From the NCBI GenBank assembly GCA_913050305.1, contig CAJXAS010000060.1, positions 1-9,645 on the forward strand: a stretch of DNA of 9,645 bases, in the 5' to 3' direction. How positions within the stretch are numbered: the first letter of the stretch is position 1; each line of letters opens with the position of its first letter. Source of the stretch: an uncultured Polaribacter sp. (GTDB lineage: Bacteria > Bacteroidota > Bacteroidia > Flavobacteriales > Flavobacteriaceae). Under the pieces are notes generated by a model that saw nothing but the letters and a program-made list of their open reading frames with translations, searched no databases and had not been told where the DNA came from. Of the stretch, positions 1-6,663 are shown in pieces. A program made the position numbers and the translations under genes.

Positions 1-1
1 T

Positions 2-679
2 ATTGATAACAAGGAAGAAGAGCAATTTTCTTCTGTTGTTTTTCAAGAAGATTGGCACAAAGGTGTTATTGGTATTGTTGCTTCTAGATTGATTGAAAAA
101 TACTACAGACCTACTTTAGTCTTTACAAAAAGTGGCGATAAATTAGCTGCTTCTGCGCGTTCTGTAAAAGGTTTTGATGTCTACAATGCGTTAGAAGAAT
201 GTAGCGAGTTTATAGAACAATTTGGCGGCCATAAATATGCTGCCGGTTTAACGCTTTTACCAGAGAATTATCAAAATTTTAAAAACAAGTTTGAAGCGGT
301 TGTTGAAAGAACCATCGATAAAAAATTATTAACTCCAGAAATTACTATAGATGCTGCAATAGATTTATCTGAAATTACGCCTAAATTTTTTAGAATTATT
401 CAACAAATGGCACCTTTTGGTCCGATGAATATGAAACCTACTTTTACATCTACTTGTGTTCGGGATAATGGTTATGGCAAACAAGTTGGTGCAGATAAAA
501 CGCATTTAAAACTAAATGTTTTTCAAGGTGACAATCAAAAAACATACAATGCTATTGGTTTTAATTTAGGTGCTAAAATAGCACTTGTGAATGACGAGTT
601 TGATATTGCGTATGCATTAGATGAAAACGAATGGAATGGACGAAAAACAGTGCAATTACTATTGAAGGATTTGAAGTAG
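2..679 (+). CDS. recJ: Single-stranded-DNA-specific exonuclease RecJ, C-terminal part (5' end outside the window)
   Basis: The open frame enters from the left edge, so the gene is partial: 225 residues are visible of a protein usually near 560-580. RecJ is a cytoplasmic 5'-3' exonuclease on single-stranded DNA, used in RecF-pathway recombination, mismatch repair and base-excision repair. The catalytic DHH domain lies upstream, outside the window. Visible here is the DHHA1 domain, with WHKGVIGIVASRL at visible residues 18-30, the SARS-VKGFDVYNAL stretch from about residue 51, and GGHKYAAGLTL at 75-85. The remaining ~130 residues fit the C-terminal OB-like domain of RecJ. The TTG at 89 lies inside the conserved DHHA1 motif and is not a start. 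The stop at 677-679 faces the stop of the convergent helicase gene across 5 bases, with no hairpin between. The family is recognised from the motifs and order; I am confident of it. Confidence 0.93.
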   Translation: MDNKEEEQFSSVVFQEDWHKGVIGIVASRLIEKYYRPTLVFTKSGDKLAASARSVKGFDVYNALEECSEFIEQFGGHKYAAGLTLLPENYQNFKNKFEAVVERTIDKKLLTPEITIDAAIDLSEITPKFFRIIQQMAPFGPMNMKPTFTSTCVRDNGYGKQVGADKTHLKLNVFQGDNQKTYNAIGFNLGAKIALVNDEFDIAYALDENEWNGRKTVQLLLKDLK

Positions 680-684
680 AAAGC

Positions 685-3093
685 CTACACATCCATAGAC
701 ATTAAAACCATTTTCAACTCCATGTAAGTAACGCTACCGTCTACTTTTTCTTTCAGCGCTGTTAACCCTTTTACTTCGCCTGCTTCTTCAACCTGATTTC
801 GAATGTTTTTATACCGTTTTAATGGAATTAATTCTAAAACATCTATATCACCAGAAGAAATATAATTAGCCAAATGGTTCTCTATAGTTCCTGCAGTTAA
901 ACTGCGTTCTTTAGAAATTTCTTTTATTGACAAACCTGCTTTAAAGAGCTCAAAAGAAATTTGCTTCGTTGGCTTTTTATCTTCCTTTTTTTGTTCGTTT
1001 AATCTGTTAATTCCGTTGTCTTTGCAATATACTTCAATAGCTTCTAAAATTTCTTCTCCGTATTTTGAAACGCGCGTTTTGCCCATTCCAACAACCTTTA
1101 ATAGTTCCTTTTCAGTTCTAGGTAAATCATCGCACAAGGCATACAAAGTCTCTTGTGTAAAGATTTGAAAATGTGCAATTTCTAAAGATTTTGCAATACC
1201 ATCTCTTAATTCACGTAATTTTAAAGCTAAAATGGGATCTCGTTTAGAAGCAACCTTCTTCTTTTTAATAGGTTCTGTTTTTTGCAAAACGGCATTTGCT
1301 CTTACTTGCAAGTATTCTTGAACTTTAAAACCTTTGGTCATTTTTTGTAATGCAAATAACTTCTCTTCTAGCTTTTCTTGCAAAGAATCAAACTGTTTAG
1401 AAAAGTCTTTTTTTACGGCTTTATTATCTGTAGAAAAGGTAATTGTATCTAAAGGTTTTTGAATACTATTTTTAGTTGTATTTAGAAAATAAGTAATTGC
1501 TTTTATAAAACGTTCTTGAATTTGAGAACTATTTTGAGGAAGAACATTATCTTCAGAAAGTGTATTTAACTGATTTTTAAATCCGTTAGAAATCTTCATT
1601 AAAGCTACTATTCCGTCATCTTTTATGATTTGTAAATGATCTATAACATCTCCTTTGATACTTGTTCTATTGTTGTAAAAAATATCTATTAACCTTGTTA
1701 TTGGGTATAACAATGGCTGATAATCTAATATTTCTGAAATTAAATTTAACTGAAAATGTTTCTCAGATTCGTTTAAAACACTTTCGTCAGGATGATTCTC
1801 CTCAACACCTTCATTAAAAACACTTACAGTACTATCATTAATAATGGCGCTACTAGTAATTGGCGTTTTTAATACCAAACCTTCTAAAGAAGTACACCTA
1901 CTTAGTGCCACATACGTTTGCCCATGCGCAAAGGAAGCTTCTGCATCTATAATCGCTTTTTCAAAGGTTAAACCCTGACTTTTATGAATGGTTATTGCCC
2001 AAGCCAACCTTAATGGAATTTGAGAAAAAGCACCTATCATCTCTTCCTTTATAGCTTTAGTTTCTTCGTTGATCGAATAATTAATATTCGACCAAGTTTC
2101 TTTTTCGGTAACAATTTCATCAATCTCATTTGCACATTTTACTGTAACAGATTCCTTAGAAATTGCCGTAATGATTCCTATTTTTCCGTTGTAATATCTT
2201 TTGTCTGTAGAAGAGTCATTTTTAATAAACATTACCTGTGCACCCACCTTTAATTCTAATCTTTCTGCATTTGGATAGGCGTTCTCATTAAACTTCCCAG
2301 AAACTTCAGCATTAAAAAAAGAACTTTTAATTTTAAGTTTGTTTAGTTCAGATTCGTTAATTAAATTGGCTCTATTATTGTGTGTTGTTAGTGTAATGTA
2401 CCCTTCTTCTTTGGTTGGTGAAAAAGAAGGATTGTAATTTTTATTTAAAATTTTAGCAGACATATCAGATAGCGTGTCAGTTCTAATTTCATTTAAAATT
2501 TTAATAAAATCTTCATTTTTCTGACGGTAAATATGTTTTAATTCTATGGAGACAACATTTGCTTCTTGATATGCTTTAGAACTAAAAAAGTATACTGTAT
2601 TGTAATGTGACTGCAATAAACTCCATTCATTGGGCCTTACAACTGGTGCTAATTGCTGTAAATCTCCTATCATTAAAATTTGTGCACCACCAAAAACTTT
2701 ATTTCTGTTTTTGTAGCGTCTCATTACTTGATCTATGCCATCTAGTAAATCTGCTCTAACCATCGAAATTTCATCAATAATTACTAAATCCAACGATTTT
2801 ATAATGTCAATTTTTGTCTTCGAAAACTTACGTTGCGCATTCGAAGTATTTGCAATTTGGTTGGGTAAAATAGGACCGAAAGGCATTTGAAAAAAAGAGT
2901 GAATCGTAACTCCTTTTGCGTTAATTGCCGCAACACCAGTTGGCGCCACAATAACCATTCTTTTTAAAGATTTCTTTTTAATTTGATGTAAAAAAGTTGT
3001 TTTTCCTGTACCTGCTTTTCCTGTGATAAAAAGATTTCTATCCGTTTTTTCTATGAAGTCTAAGGCAAGTTCTAATTCAGGGTTCTTTGGCAT
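685..3093 (-). CDS. Pif1/RecD-like superfamily 1 DNA helicase with HRDC and C-terminal HTH domains
   Basis: 802 residues. The N-terminal ATPase core has Walker A GKAGTGKT (25-32), Walker B IIDEIS (105-110), the Pif1-like GDLQQLAP (143-150), LKVGAQVMF (281-289) followed by a YYNG motif, and the C-terminal TIHKSQGLTF and YVALSRCTSLEGL motifs (about 368-407, UvrD_C_2 type). An alpha-helical middle region follows. Residues ~622-694 look like an HRDC nucleic-acid-binding domain, as in RecQ. Residues ~709-756 look like the HTH_40 type found at the end of many Bacteroidota helicases. The family unwinds DNA 5'-3' using ATP; the cellular role of this lineage is not settled, and replication or repair is inferred. 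The ATG at 3093 places Walker A at the usual distance from the N terminus. I see no convincing promoter of the Bacteroidota type upstream. The gene is divergent from the HTH regulator and convergent with recJ. Confidence 0.9.
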   Translation of the reverse strand: MPKNPELELALDFIEKTDRNLFITGKAGTGKTTFLHQIKKKSLKRMVIVAPTGVAAINAKGVTIHSFFQMPFGPILPNQIANTSNAQRKFSKTKIDIIKSLDLVIIDEISMVRADLLDGIDQVMRRYKNRNKVFGGAQILMIGDLQQLAPVVRPNEWSLLQSHYNTVYFFSSKAYQEANVVSIELKHIYRQKNEDFIKILNEIRTDTLSDMSAKILNKNYNPSFSPTKEEGYITLTTHNNRANLINESELNKLKIKSSFFNAEVSGKFNENAYPNAERLELKVGAQVMFIKNDSSTDKRYYNGKIGIITAISKESVTVKCANEIDEIVTEKETWSNINYSINEETKAIKEEMIGAFSQIPLRLAWAITIHKSQGLTFEKAIIDAEASFAHGQTYVALSRCTSLEGLVLKTPITSSAIINDSTVSVFNEGVEENHPDESVLNESEKHFQLNLISEILDYQPLLYPITRLIDIFYNNRTSIKGDVIDHLQIIKDDGIVALMKISNGFKNQLNTLSEDNVLPQNSSQIQERFIKAITYFLNTTKNSIQKPLDTITFSTDNKAVKKDFSKQFDSLQEKLEEKLFALQKMTKGFKVQEYLQVRANAVLQKTEPIKKKKVASKRDPILALKLRELRDGIAKSLEIAHFQIFTQETLYALCDDLPRTEKELLKVVGMGKTRVSKYGEEILEAIEVYCKDNGINRLNEQKKEDKKPTKQISFELFKAGLSIKEISKERSLTAGTIENHLANYISSGDIDVLELIPLKRYKNIRNQVEEAGEVKGLTALKEKVDGSVTYMELKMVLMSMDV

Positions 3094-3193
3094 TGAAGCA
3101 TTTTTACTGCAAGGTAAACAATCAGAAATAGTTTCGTAAAAAATAATACTAAAAATGATTAAAGTTATTTAATGTTTCTCTTTTTACTAAGTT

Positions 3194-3228
3194 CGTTTGT
3201 GTGACAGGTTGCTGTCGTTTGCGTGTCG
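3194..3228. repeat. Short direct repeat with a hairpin between the copies, possible operator
   Basis: CGTTTGTGTGAC at 3194-3205 and CGTTTGCGTGTC at 3216-3227 match at 10 of 12 positions and start exactly 22 bases apart, about two helical turns. Between and partly within them GACAG (3203-3207) and CTGTC (3212-3216) form a 5-bp inverted repeat with a GTTG loop. The element lies in the 212-base divergent region, about 45 bases upstream of the -7 box proposed for the HTH gene. Tandem spacing on one face of the helix suggests a regulator site, but this is inference from spacing only. Confidence 0.35.
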
Positions 3229-3272
3229 TATGCATTACTTATTACCTGCAAGGCTATAGAAAAGTGAATCCC

Positions 3273-3280
3273 TATCTTTG
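3273..3280 (+). promoter_or_regulatory. Candidate Bacteroidota -7 promoter box for the HTH/2TM gene
   Basis: TATCTTTG matches the Bacteroidota -7 consensus TAnnTTTG exactly and lies 26 bases before the ATG at 3306. No clear TTTG -33 box is present 17-23 bases upstream, so the promoter may be weak or helped by an activator. If real, transcription would start near 3287, which excludes the longer reading frame beginning at 3201. Confidence 0.5.
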
Positions 3281-3305
3281 TCCAATAAATAATATTGAAA
3301 ATAAT

Positions 3306-3764
3306 ATGAAGCCAACTACAATTAACTTAAGAGATCTTAAAGAAATGCGATTGCAACGCCACTGGTCTCAAGACCAATTGGCAGAAATGAGCGGATTGAG
3401 TATTCGAACGATACAACGGATAGAAAACGGGGAAAATGCAGGATTCGAATCTATAAAATCTTTGGCTGCAGTTTTTGAAATCGATATTATTGATTCTGAT
3501 AAAAAGAAAGAAATAACACAAATTAGAAAAGAAGAAGCTTATATTGAAAATATAAAAGGACTTTACAAACTTCTTGCCGTTGCAATTTTAAGTTTAATAG
3601 CGCCTGTTATTCTTGCAATTACTGATGCCTCGAATTGGAGTGTTTTTTTATGGCTTCTATTATCTTGGACCGTAATCATAGGAATCTATTCTCTGAATGT
3701 TTTTGATTTTTTTGGAGATGAATGGAAACAAAAAATAATAAAAAAGAGATTCAAAAAAGAGTAA
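3306..3764 (+). CDS. XRE-family HTH regulator with two C-terminal membrane segments (2TM-like)
   Basis: 152 residues from the ATG at 3306. The N-terminal half is a Cro/C1-type helix-turn-helix (about 8-62), with SQDQLAEMSGLSIRTIQRIENG spanning the two DNA-contacting helices. A charged linker (64-84) leads to two hydrophobic stretches at about 88-105 and 111-131, followed by FFGDEWKQKIIKKRFK, which resembles the tail of the Bacteroidota 2TM domain. Inferred topology: both ends in the cytoplasm, with the HTH tethered to the inner membrane. The frame is open back to 3201, but that extension is Cys-rich, unlike the family, and would begin upstream of the likely promoter. The gene is divergent from the helicase and followed after 5 bases by a terminator, so it is a single-gene unit. 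Target genes are unknown; autoregulation through the upstream repeat is possible. Confidence 0.85.
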   Translation: MKPTTINLRDLKEMRLQRHWSQDQLAEMSGLSIRTIQRIENGENAGFESIKSLAAVFEIDIIDSDKKKEITQIRKEEAYIENIKGLYKLLAVAILSLIAPVILAITDASNWSVFLWLLLSWTVIIGIYSLNVFDFFGDEWKQKIIKKRFKKE

Positions 3765-3769
3765 CAAAA

Positions 3770-3795
3770 AAATCCCAAGCAAAAGCTTGGGATTT
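3770..3795. terminator. Strong bidirectional intrinsic terminator
   Basis: An 11-bp perfect inverted repeat (AAATCCCAAGC at 3770-3780, GCTTGGGATTT at 3785-3795) with an AAAA loop. It begins 5 bases after the stop of the HTH gene. The right side continues TAATTTTAT on the plus strand; on the minus strand the hairpin is followed by further T residues (complement of the A run at 3765-3771). It therefore suits both the HTH gene and the convergent PEBP/dehydrogenase transcript. Confidence 0.88.
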
Positions 3796-3815
3796 AATTT
3801 TATAAAATTAAAAAA

Positions 3816-4391
3816 TTATTTATTATCTCTCTGATAATAACTTACAATACTTGCTTTTGCTAATGTATTATTCCATAAACAAAAACCAAAAATGGCAGCA
3901 TTTGTGTTTTTATCTAAGCCCAGCGTATCTGTCTTTAATGCGTACACTGTTATTTCATATTTATGCAAACCATGACCTTCTGGTGGACAAGGGCCTCCAA
4001 AACCTTTAATACCATAATCTGTAATACTTTATATAACTCCTTTTGGTACTAAATTTAAGTTTATGTTACCTGCGTTTGTAACTAATTCATTCATATTTGC
4101 TGGAATATCAAAAACTACCCAATGCCACCATCCACTTCCTGTTGGTGCATCTGGATCGTACATTGTTATTGCAAATATTTTGGTTCCCTCTGGTGCATTT
4201 TCCCAAGAAAGTTGTGGTGATTTATTTTCACCTTCACGTCCAAAACCGCTAAATTCTTCTGTTTTCGTAGCCTGACCTCCTAAGTCTGTACTCGATAAAG
4301 TAAATGTATTCTGACTAAATGAGGCACCCGAAAATGCTATTAGGGTAATAATTAGTAAACTTATTTTTTTTAGGATATAATTGGTTTTAAA
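3816..4391 (-). pseudogene. Secreted PEBP-family (YbhB/YbcL, Raf kinase inhibitor-like) protein, interrupted by an in-frame stop and lacking a start codon
   Basis: Read through, the frame gives about 191 residues, a normal length for a secreted bacterial PEBP protein. It begins with a signal-peptide-like stretch (KKISLLIITLIAF then ...SFSQN), followed by the PEBP signatures DPDAP and HWVVFDIP. A TAA at 4031-4029 then interrupts it directly after PKGVI. Beyond the stop the same frame continues for 70 codons with the family's DYGIKGFGGPCPP motif, HKYEITVYAL and a natural end YYQRDNK at 3816. So this is a point nonsense change, not a frameshift. In addition no ATG, GTG or TTG exists in any frame on this strand between 4378 and 4443; the only in-frame ATG upstream (4478) lies inside the dehydrogenase gene. 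The upper boundary 4391 is therefore approximate. The gene follows the dehydrogenase by about 25 bases, probably in one transcript. The molecular role of bacterial PEBP homologues is poorly known. Confidence 0.85.
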
Positions 4392-4416
4392 TCTTTCGTA
4401 AAAATAATCTATTCGA

Positions 4417-5223
4417 TTACTTTTTGTGTCCTGTAAAGTGTTCCATTGTTTTATAAATACCCAATACAGTTCCTGCAAACCAATCTAATACATTAATAGA
4501 CATTAAGCCTTGCCCTAATTTTATAAGTCTATAGATGTAACCCGGAATAGTAACCATTCTTTTATTTTTTTCTATGGCTTTTATAATTGTAAGTGCGGCA
4601 ACTTCTGGATTCAAAATTGGTATTTTAGATCTTACGCCATCAAACATTCCCGTATTAATAAAATAAGGCATAATCGTGGTTACATGAATATTCTTTTTTA
4701 ACTGCTGCATCTCAAGTCGTAAACTATCAGACCAACCAACTACAGACCATTTACTTGCTGCGTAAACAGACATTTTAGGATTTGAAATTAAACCACCAGA
4801 AGACGCAATATTACAAATATGACCAGAATTTTGAGCTAACATTTCCTTCAAAAATTCTTTGGTTATATGCATAGGAGCATTGGCATTAATCTCCATTGTT
4901 TTTAAGATATCTAAAGTGGTATGTTCATGAAAATATTTTCCTGCAACAATACCTGCGTTATTTATTAGTAGATCAACTGCACCTATTTCTTCTTTTACTT
5001 TAAGAGCGGTCTCTTTAATTTGATTGACATTAGAAACATCAATAGTAAAACCTGAAATAGTTCCTTTATTTGAAAATTCTGAAATAGTTTCAGCGATCTT
5101 TAATTCATTGATATCCCAAATAATTACTTTAGCTGCTCGCTCTAATAGTAAACGAACCATTATTTTACCAATGCCAGAAGCACCACCTGTTACTAAAGCT
5201 ATTTTACCCTTTAATTGTTTCAT
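4417..5223 (-). CDS. Short-chain dehydrogenase/reductase, classical type resembling the SDR16C (retinol/17-beta-hydroxysteroid) group
   Basis: 268 residues from the ATG at 5223. A Rossmann fold is shown by TGGASGIG (12-19), an acidic residue after strand 2 (WDIN, D37) that favours NAD(H) over NADP(H), LLINNAG (about 85-91), N113, S141, and the catalytic YAASK (Y154, K158). The WDIN motif, the NNAGIV segment and the amphipathic C terminus (~224-260) resemble animal SDR16C enzymes acting on lipophilic alcohols; the real substrate cannot be read from sequence. Another ATG at 5250 adds nine residues and has AGGGAGGT 12 bases upstream, so it is a possible alternative start. The ATG at 5295 lies upstream of the proposed -7 box and is less likely. 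The stop is about 25 bases before the broken PEBP gene, and a terminator isolates it from sucB. Confidence 0.88.
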   Translation of the reverse strand: MKQLKGKIALVTGGASGIGKIMVRLLLERAAKVIIWDINELKIAETISEFSNKGTISGFTIDVSNVNQIKETALKVKEEIGAVDLLINNAGIVAGKYFHEHTTLDILKTMEINANAPMHITKEFLKEMLAQNSGHICNIASSGGLISNPKMSVYAASKWSVVGWSDSLRLEMQQLKKNIHVTTIMPYFINTGMFDGVRSKIPILNPEVAALTIIKAIEKNKRMVTIPGYIYRLIKLGQGLMSINVLDWFAGTVLGIYKTMEHFTGHKK

Positions 5224-5262
5224 ACAATAGTGTTTTATGAAGAAATACATTTCAATTTGGAT

Positions 5263-5270
5263 ACCTCCCT
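5263..5270 (-). promoter_or_regulatory. Shine-Dalgarno-like AGGGAGGT bearing on the dehydrogenase start
   Basis: AGGGAGGT on the minus strand is a strong anti-16S match, uncommon in Bacteroidota, where such sites are usually weak. It lies 12 bases before the ATG at 5250 and 39 before the ATG at 5223. The spacing is longer than ideal for the first and far too long for the second, so it leaves the start codon open between the two. Confidence 0.3.
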
Positions 5271-5277
5271 TCAATAG

Positions 5278-5309
5278 CGAAGTTATCTTTTTCAAACCAT
5301 AGAAACAAA
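5278..5309 (-). promoter_or_regulatory. Candidate promoter for the dehydrogenase gene
   Basis: On the minus strand TTTG (5309-5306) is followed after 20 bases by TAACTTCG (5285-5278), which matches the Bacteroidota -7 consensus TAnnTTTG except at one position. The spacing is within the usual 17-23. Transcription would begin near 5271, leaving a leader of about 48 bases to the ATG at 5223. Confidence 0.45.
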
Positions 5310-5315
5310 TGAAAA

Positions 5316-5345
5316 AAAAATCCTGAGCAAAAGCACAGGATTTTT
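5316..5345 (-). terminator. Intrinsic terminator of the sucAB operon
   Basis: AAAAATCCTG (5316-5325) pairs with CAGGATTTTT (5336-5345), and inside the loop GC-AAAA-GC adds two more pairs after an A/A mismatch. On the minus strand the GC-rich stem is followed by nine T residues (complement of 5312-5320). It lies 24 bases after the sucB stop and 92 bases before the dehydrogenase ATG, separating the two transcripts. Confidence 0.88.
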
Positions 5346-5369
5346 ATATTTATAAACTTAAATTTTGAG

Positions 5370-6581
5370 TTACATTTCTAATGCTTTTGTAGGATTGTTA
5401 TCCATTAAAAATTCTACAGGATTTTCTAATGCTTCTTTTACTGCAACTAAAAAACCAACAGACTCTCTGCCATCTACAATTCTATGATCATAAGACAAAG
5501 CAACATACATAATTGGTTGAATTACCACTTGCCCATCTACTGCCATTGGTCTGTTTACAATATTGTGCATTCCTAAAATTCCACTTTGTGGAGGATTTAT
5601 AATTGGCGTAGAAAGCATAGAACCAAATACACCACCGTTGGTAATTGTAAATGTTCCACCTGTCATTTCATCAATTGTAATTTGCCCGTCTCTTGCTCTA
5701 ATTGCCAAACGTTTTACTTCAGATTCTACACCTCTAAAAGATAAATTTTCTGCATTTCTAATTACAGGCACCATTAATCCTTTTGGTCCAGAGACTGCTA
5801 TAGAAATATCTTGAAAATCTTGTTTTATTTGAAAGTCTCCATCAATCATAGAGTTTACATCAGGATACATTCTTAAAGCTCTTACTACTGCCAAAGTAAA
5901 GAAAGACATAAAACCTAAACCAACACTGTGTTTTGCTTTAAAGTCCTCTTTGTATTGTTTACGTAAATCAAAAATTGGCTGCATGTTTACCTCGTTAAAG
6001 GTAGTTAACATTGCTGTTTCATTTTTAACAGTAACCAAACGTTCCGCCACTTTTCTGCGCAACATAGACATTTTCTTGCGTTCTGTTCCTCTAGAACCAT
6101 TTGCTGGCTGTGTGCCCATGGATGGTACTGCTTTTACGGCATCATCTTTGGTAATTCTACCATCTTTTCCTGTTCCTTTTATGGCCGAAGTAGCTATGCC
6201 TTTTTCTGCTAAAACTTTCTTAGCAGCAGGTGAAGCGGTTCCTGTTGCATACGTTGCAGCTGGCGCAGCTTTTGAAGTTTCAACTTTATTTTCCTCTTTT
6301 GGAGCTTCTGATTTCACAGGTGCATCACCGGTTGGTTTTGCAGCACTTGTATCTATTAAACATACAACTGCACCAACTTCTACAGCATCACCTTCTTCTG
6401 CTTTTAAAGTGATAATTCCACTTTCTTCTGCAGGCAATTCTAAAGTAGCTTTGTCTGAATCTACCTCTGCAATTGGTTGATCTTTTTCAACATAATCTCC
6501 ATCTTCAACTAACCAAGTTGCAATTTCTACTTCTGTAATTGATTCTCCCGGAGAAGGAACTTTCATTTCTAAAACACTCAT
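5370..6581 (-). CDS. sucB: 2-oxoglutarate dehydrogenase complex E2, dihydrolipoyllysine-residue succinyltransferase
   Basis: 403 residues, normal for the family. This E2 core transfers the succinyl group from lipoyl-lysine to CoA in the TCA cycle. Domains in order: an N-terminal lipoyl domain (1-76) with the lipoylated lysine K44 in DSDKATLELP; an Ala/Pro/Lys-rich linker (about 77-113); a peripheral-subunit-binding domain (about 114-150: ASPAAKKVLAEKGI, GTGKDGRITKDD); and the acyltransferase domain (about 168-403) with the catalytic HRIVDG motif, H366 and D370. A single lipoyl domain and the adjacent sucA identify it as the 2-oxoglutarate rather than the pyruvate enzyme. The ATG at 6581 starts directly with the conserved lipoyl strand. 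It is 82 bases downstream of sucA in the same orientation, probably one operon; E3 (lpd) is not in the window. Confidence 0.97.
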   Translation of the reverse strand: MSVLEMKVPSPGESITEVEIATWLVEDGDYVEKDQPIAEVDSDKATLELPAEESGIITLKAEEGDAVEVGAVVCLIDTSAAKPTGDAPVKSEAPKEENKVETSKAAPAATYATGTASPAAKKVLAEKGIATSAIKGTGKDGRITKDDAVKAVPSMGTQPANGSRGTERKKMSMLRRKVAERLVTVKNETAMLTTFNEVNMQPIFDLRKQYKEDFKAKHSVGLGFMSFFTLAVVRALRMYPDVNSMIDGDFQIKQDFQDISIAVSGPKGLMVPVIRNAENLSFRGVESEVKRLAIRARDGQITIDEMTGGTFTITNGGVFGSMLSTPIINPPQSGILGMHNIVNRPMAVDGQVVIQPIMYVALSYDHRIVDGRESVGFLVAVKEALENPVEFLMDNNPTKALEM

Positions 6582-6663
6582 GGTTTCTTATTTTACTTTT
6601 GCTAAAAAAATATTAGCTTTTATTAGTATGTTCTTTTCCAAAACTTCAGAACAGAACTTTTAC

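Noticed and set aside
3201..3305. N-terminal extension of the HTH regulator frame
   Set aside because: The 35 extra residues are Cys-rich, do not resemble the family, and would start upstream of the TATCTTTG promoter box; the ATG at 3306 fits the HTH domain.
4029..4478. Complete short gene of 149 codons starting inside the dehydrogenase
   Set aside because: The first ~29 codons are the dehydrogenase 3' end read in another frame and have no family similarity; the rest is the front of the broken PEBP gene.
5224..5295. N-terminal extension of the dehydrogenase frame to the ATG at 5295
   Set aside because: It would start upstream of the likely -7 box, and the Rossmann fold begins normally at the ATG at 5223; only the ATG at 5250 remains a serious alternative.
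5950..6480. Long plus-strand open frame of 176 codons opposite sucB
   Set aside because: It mirrors the sucB codons on the other strand, has no recognisable domain, and is explained by the biased codon use of sucB; the same holds for the other opposite-strand frames in sucA, sucB and the helicase.
6601..6617. GCTAA ... TTAGC inverted repeat in the sucA-sucB gap
   Set aside because: A 5-bp, AT-rich stem without a T run is too weak for a terminator and is expected by chance in such AT-rich spacer DNA.
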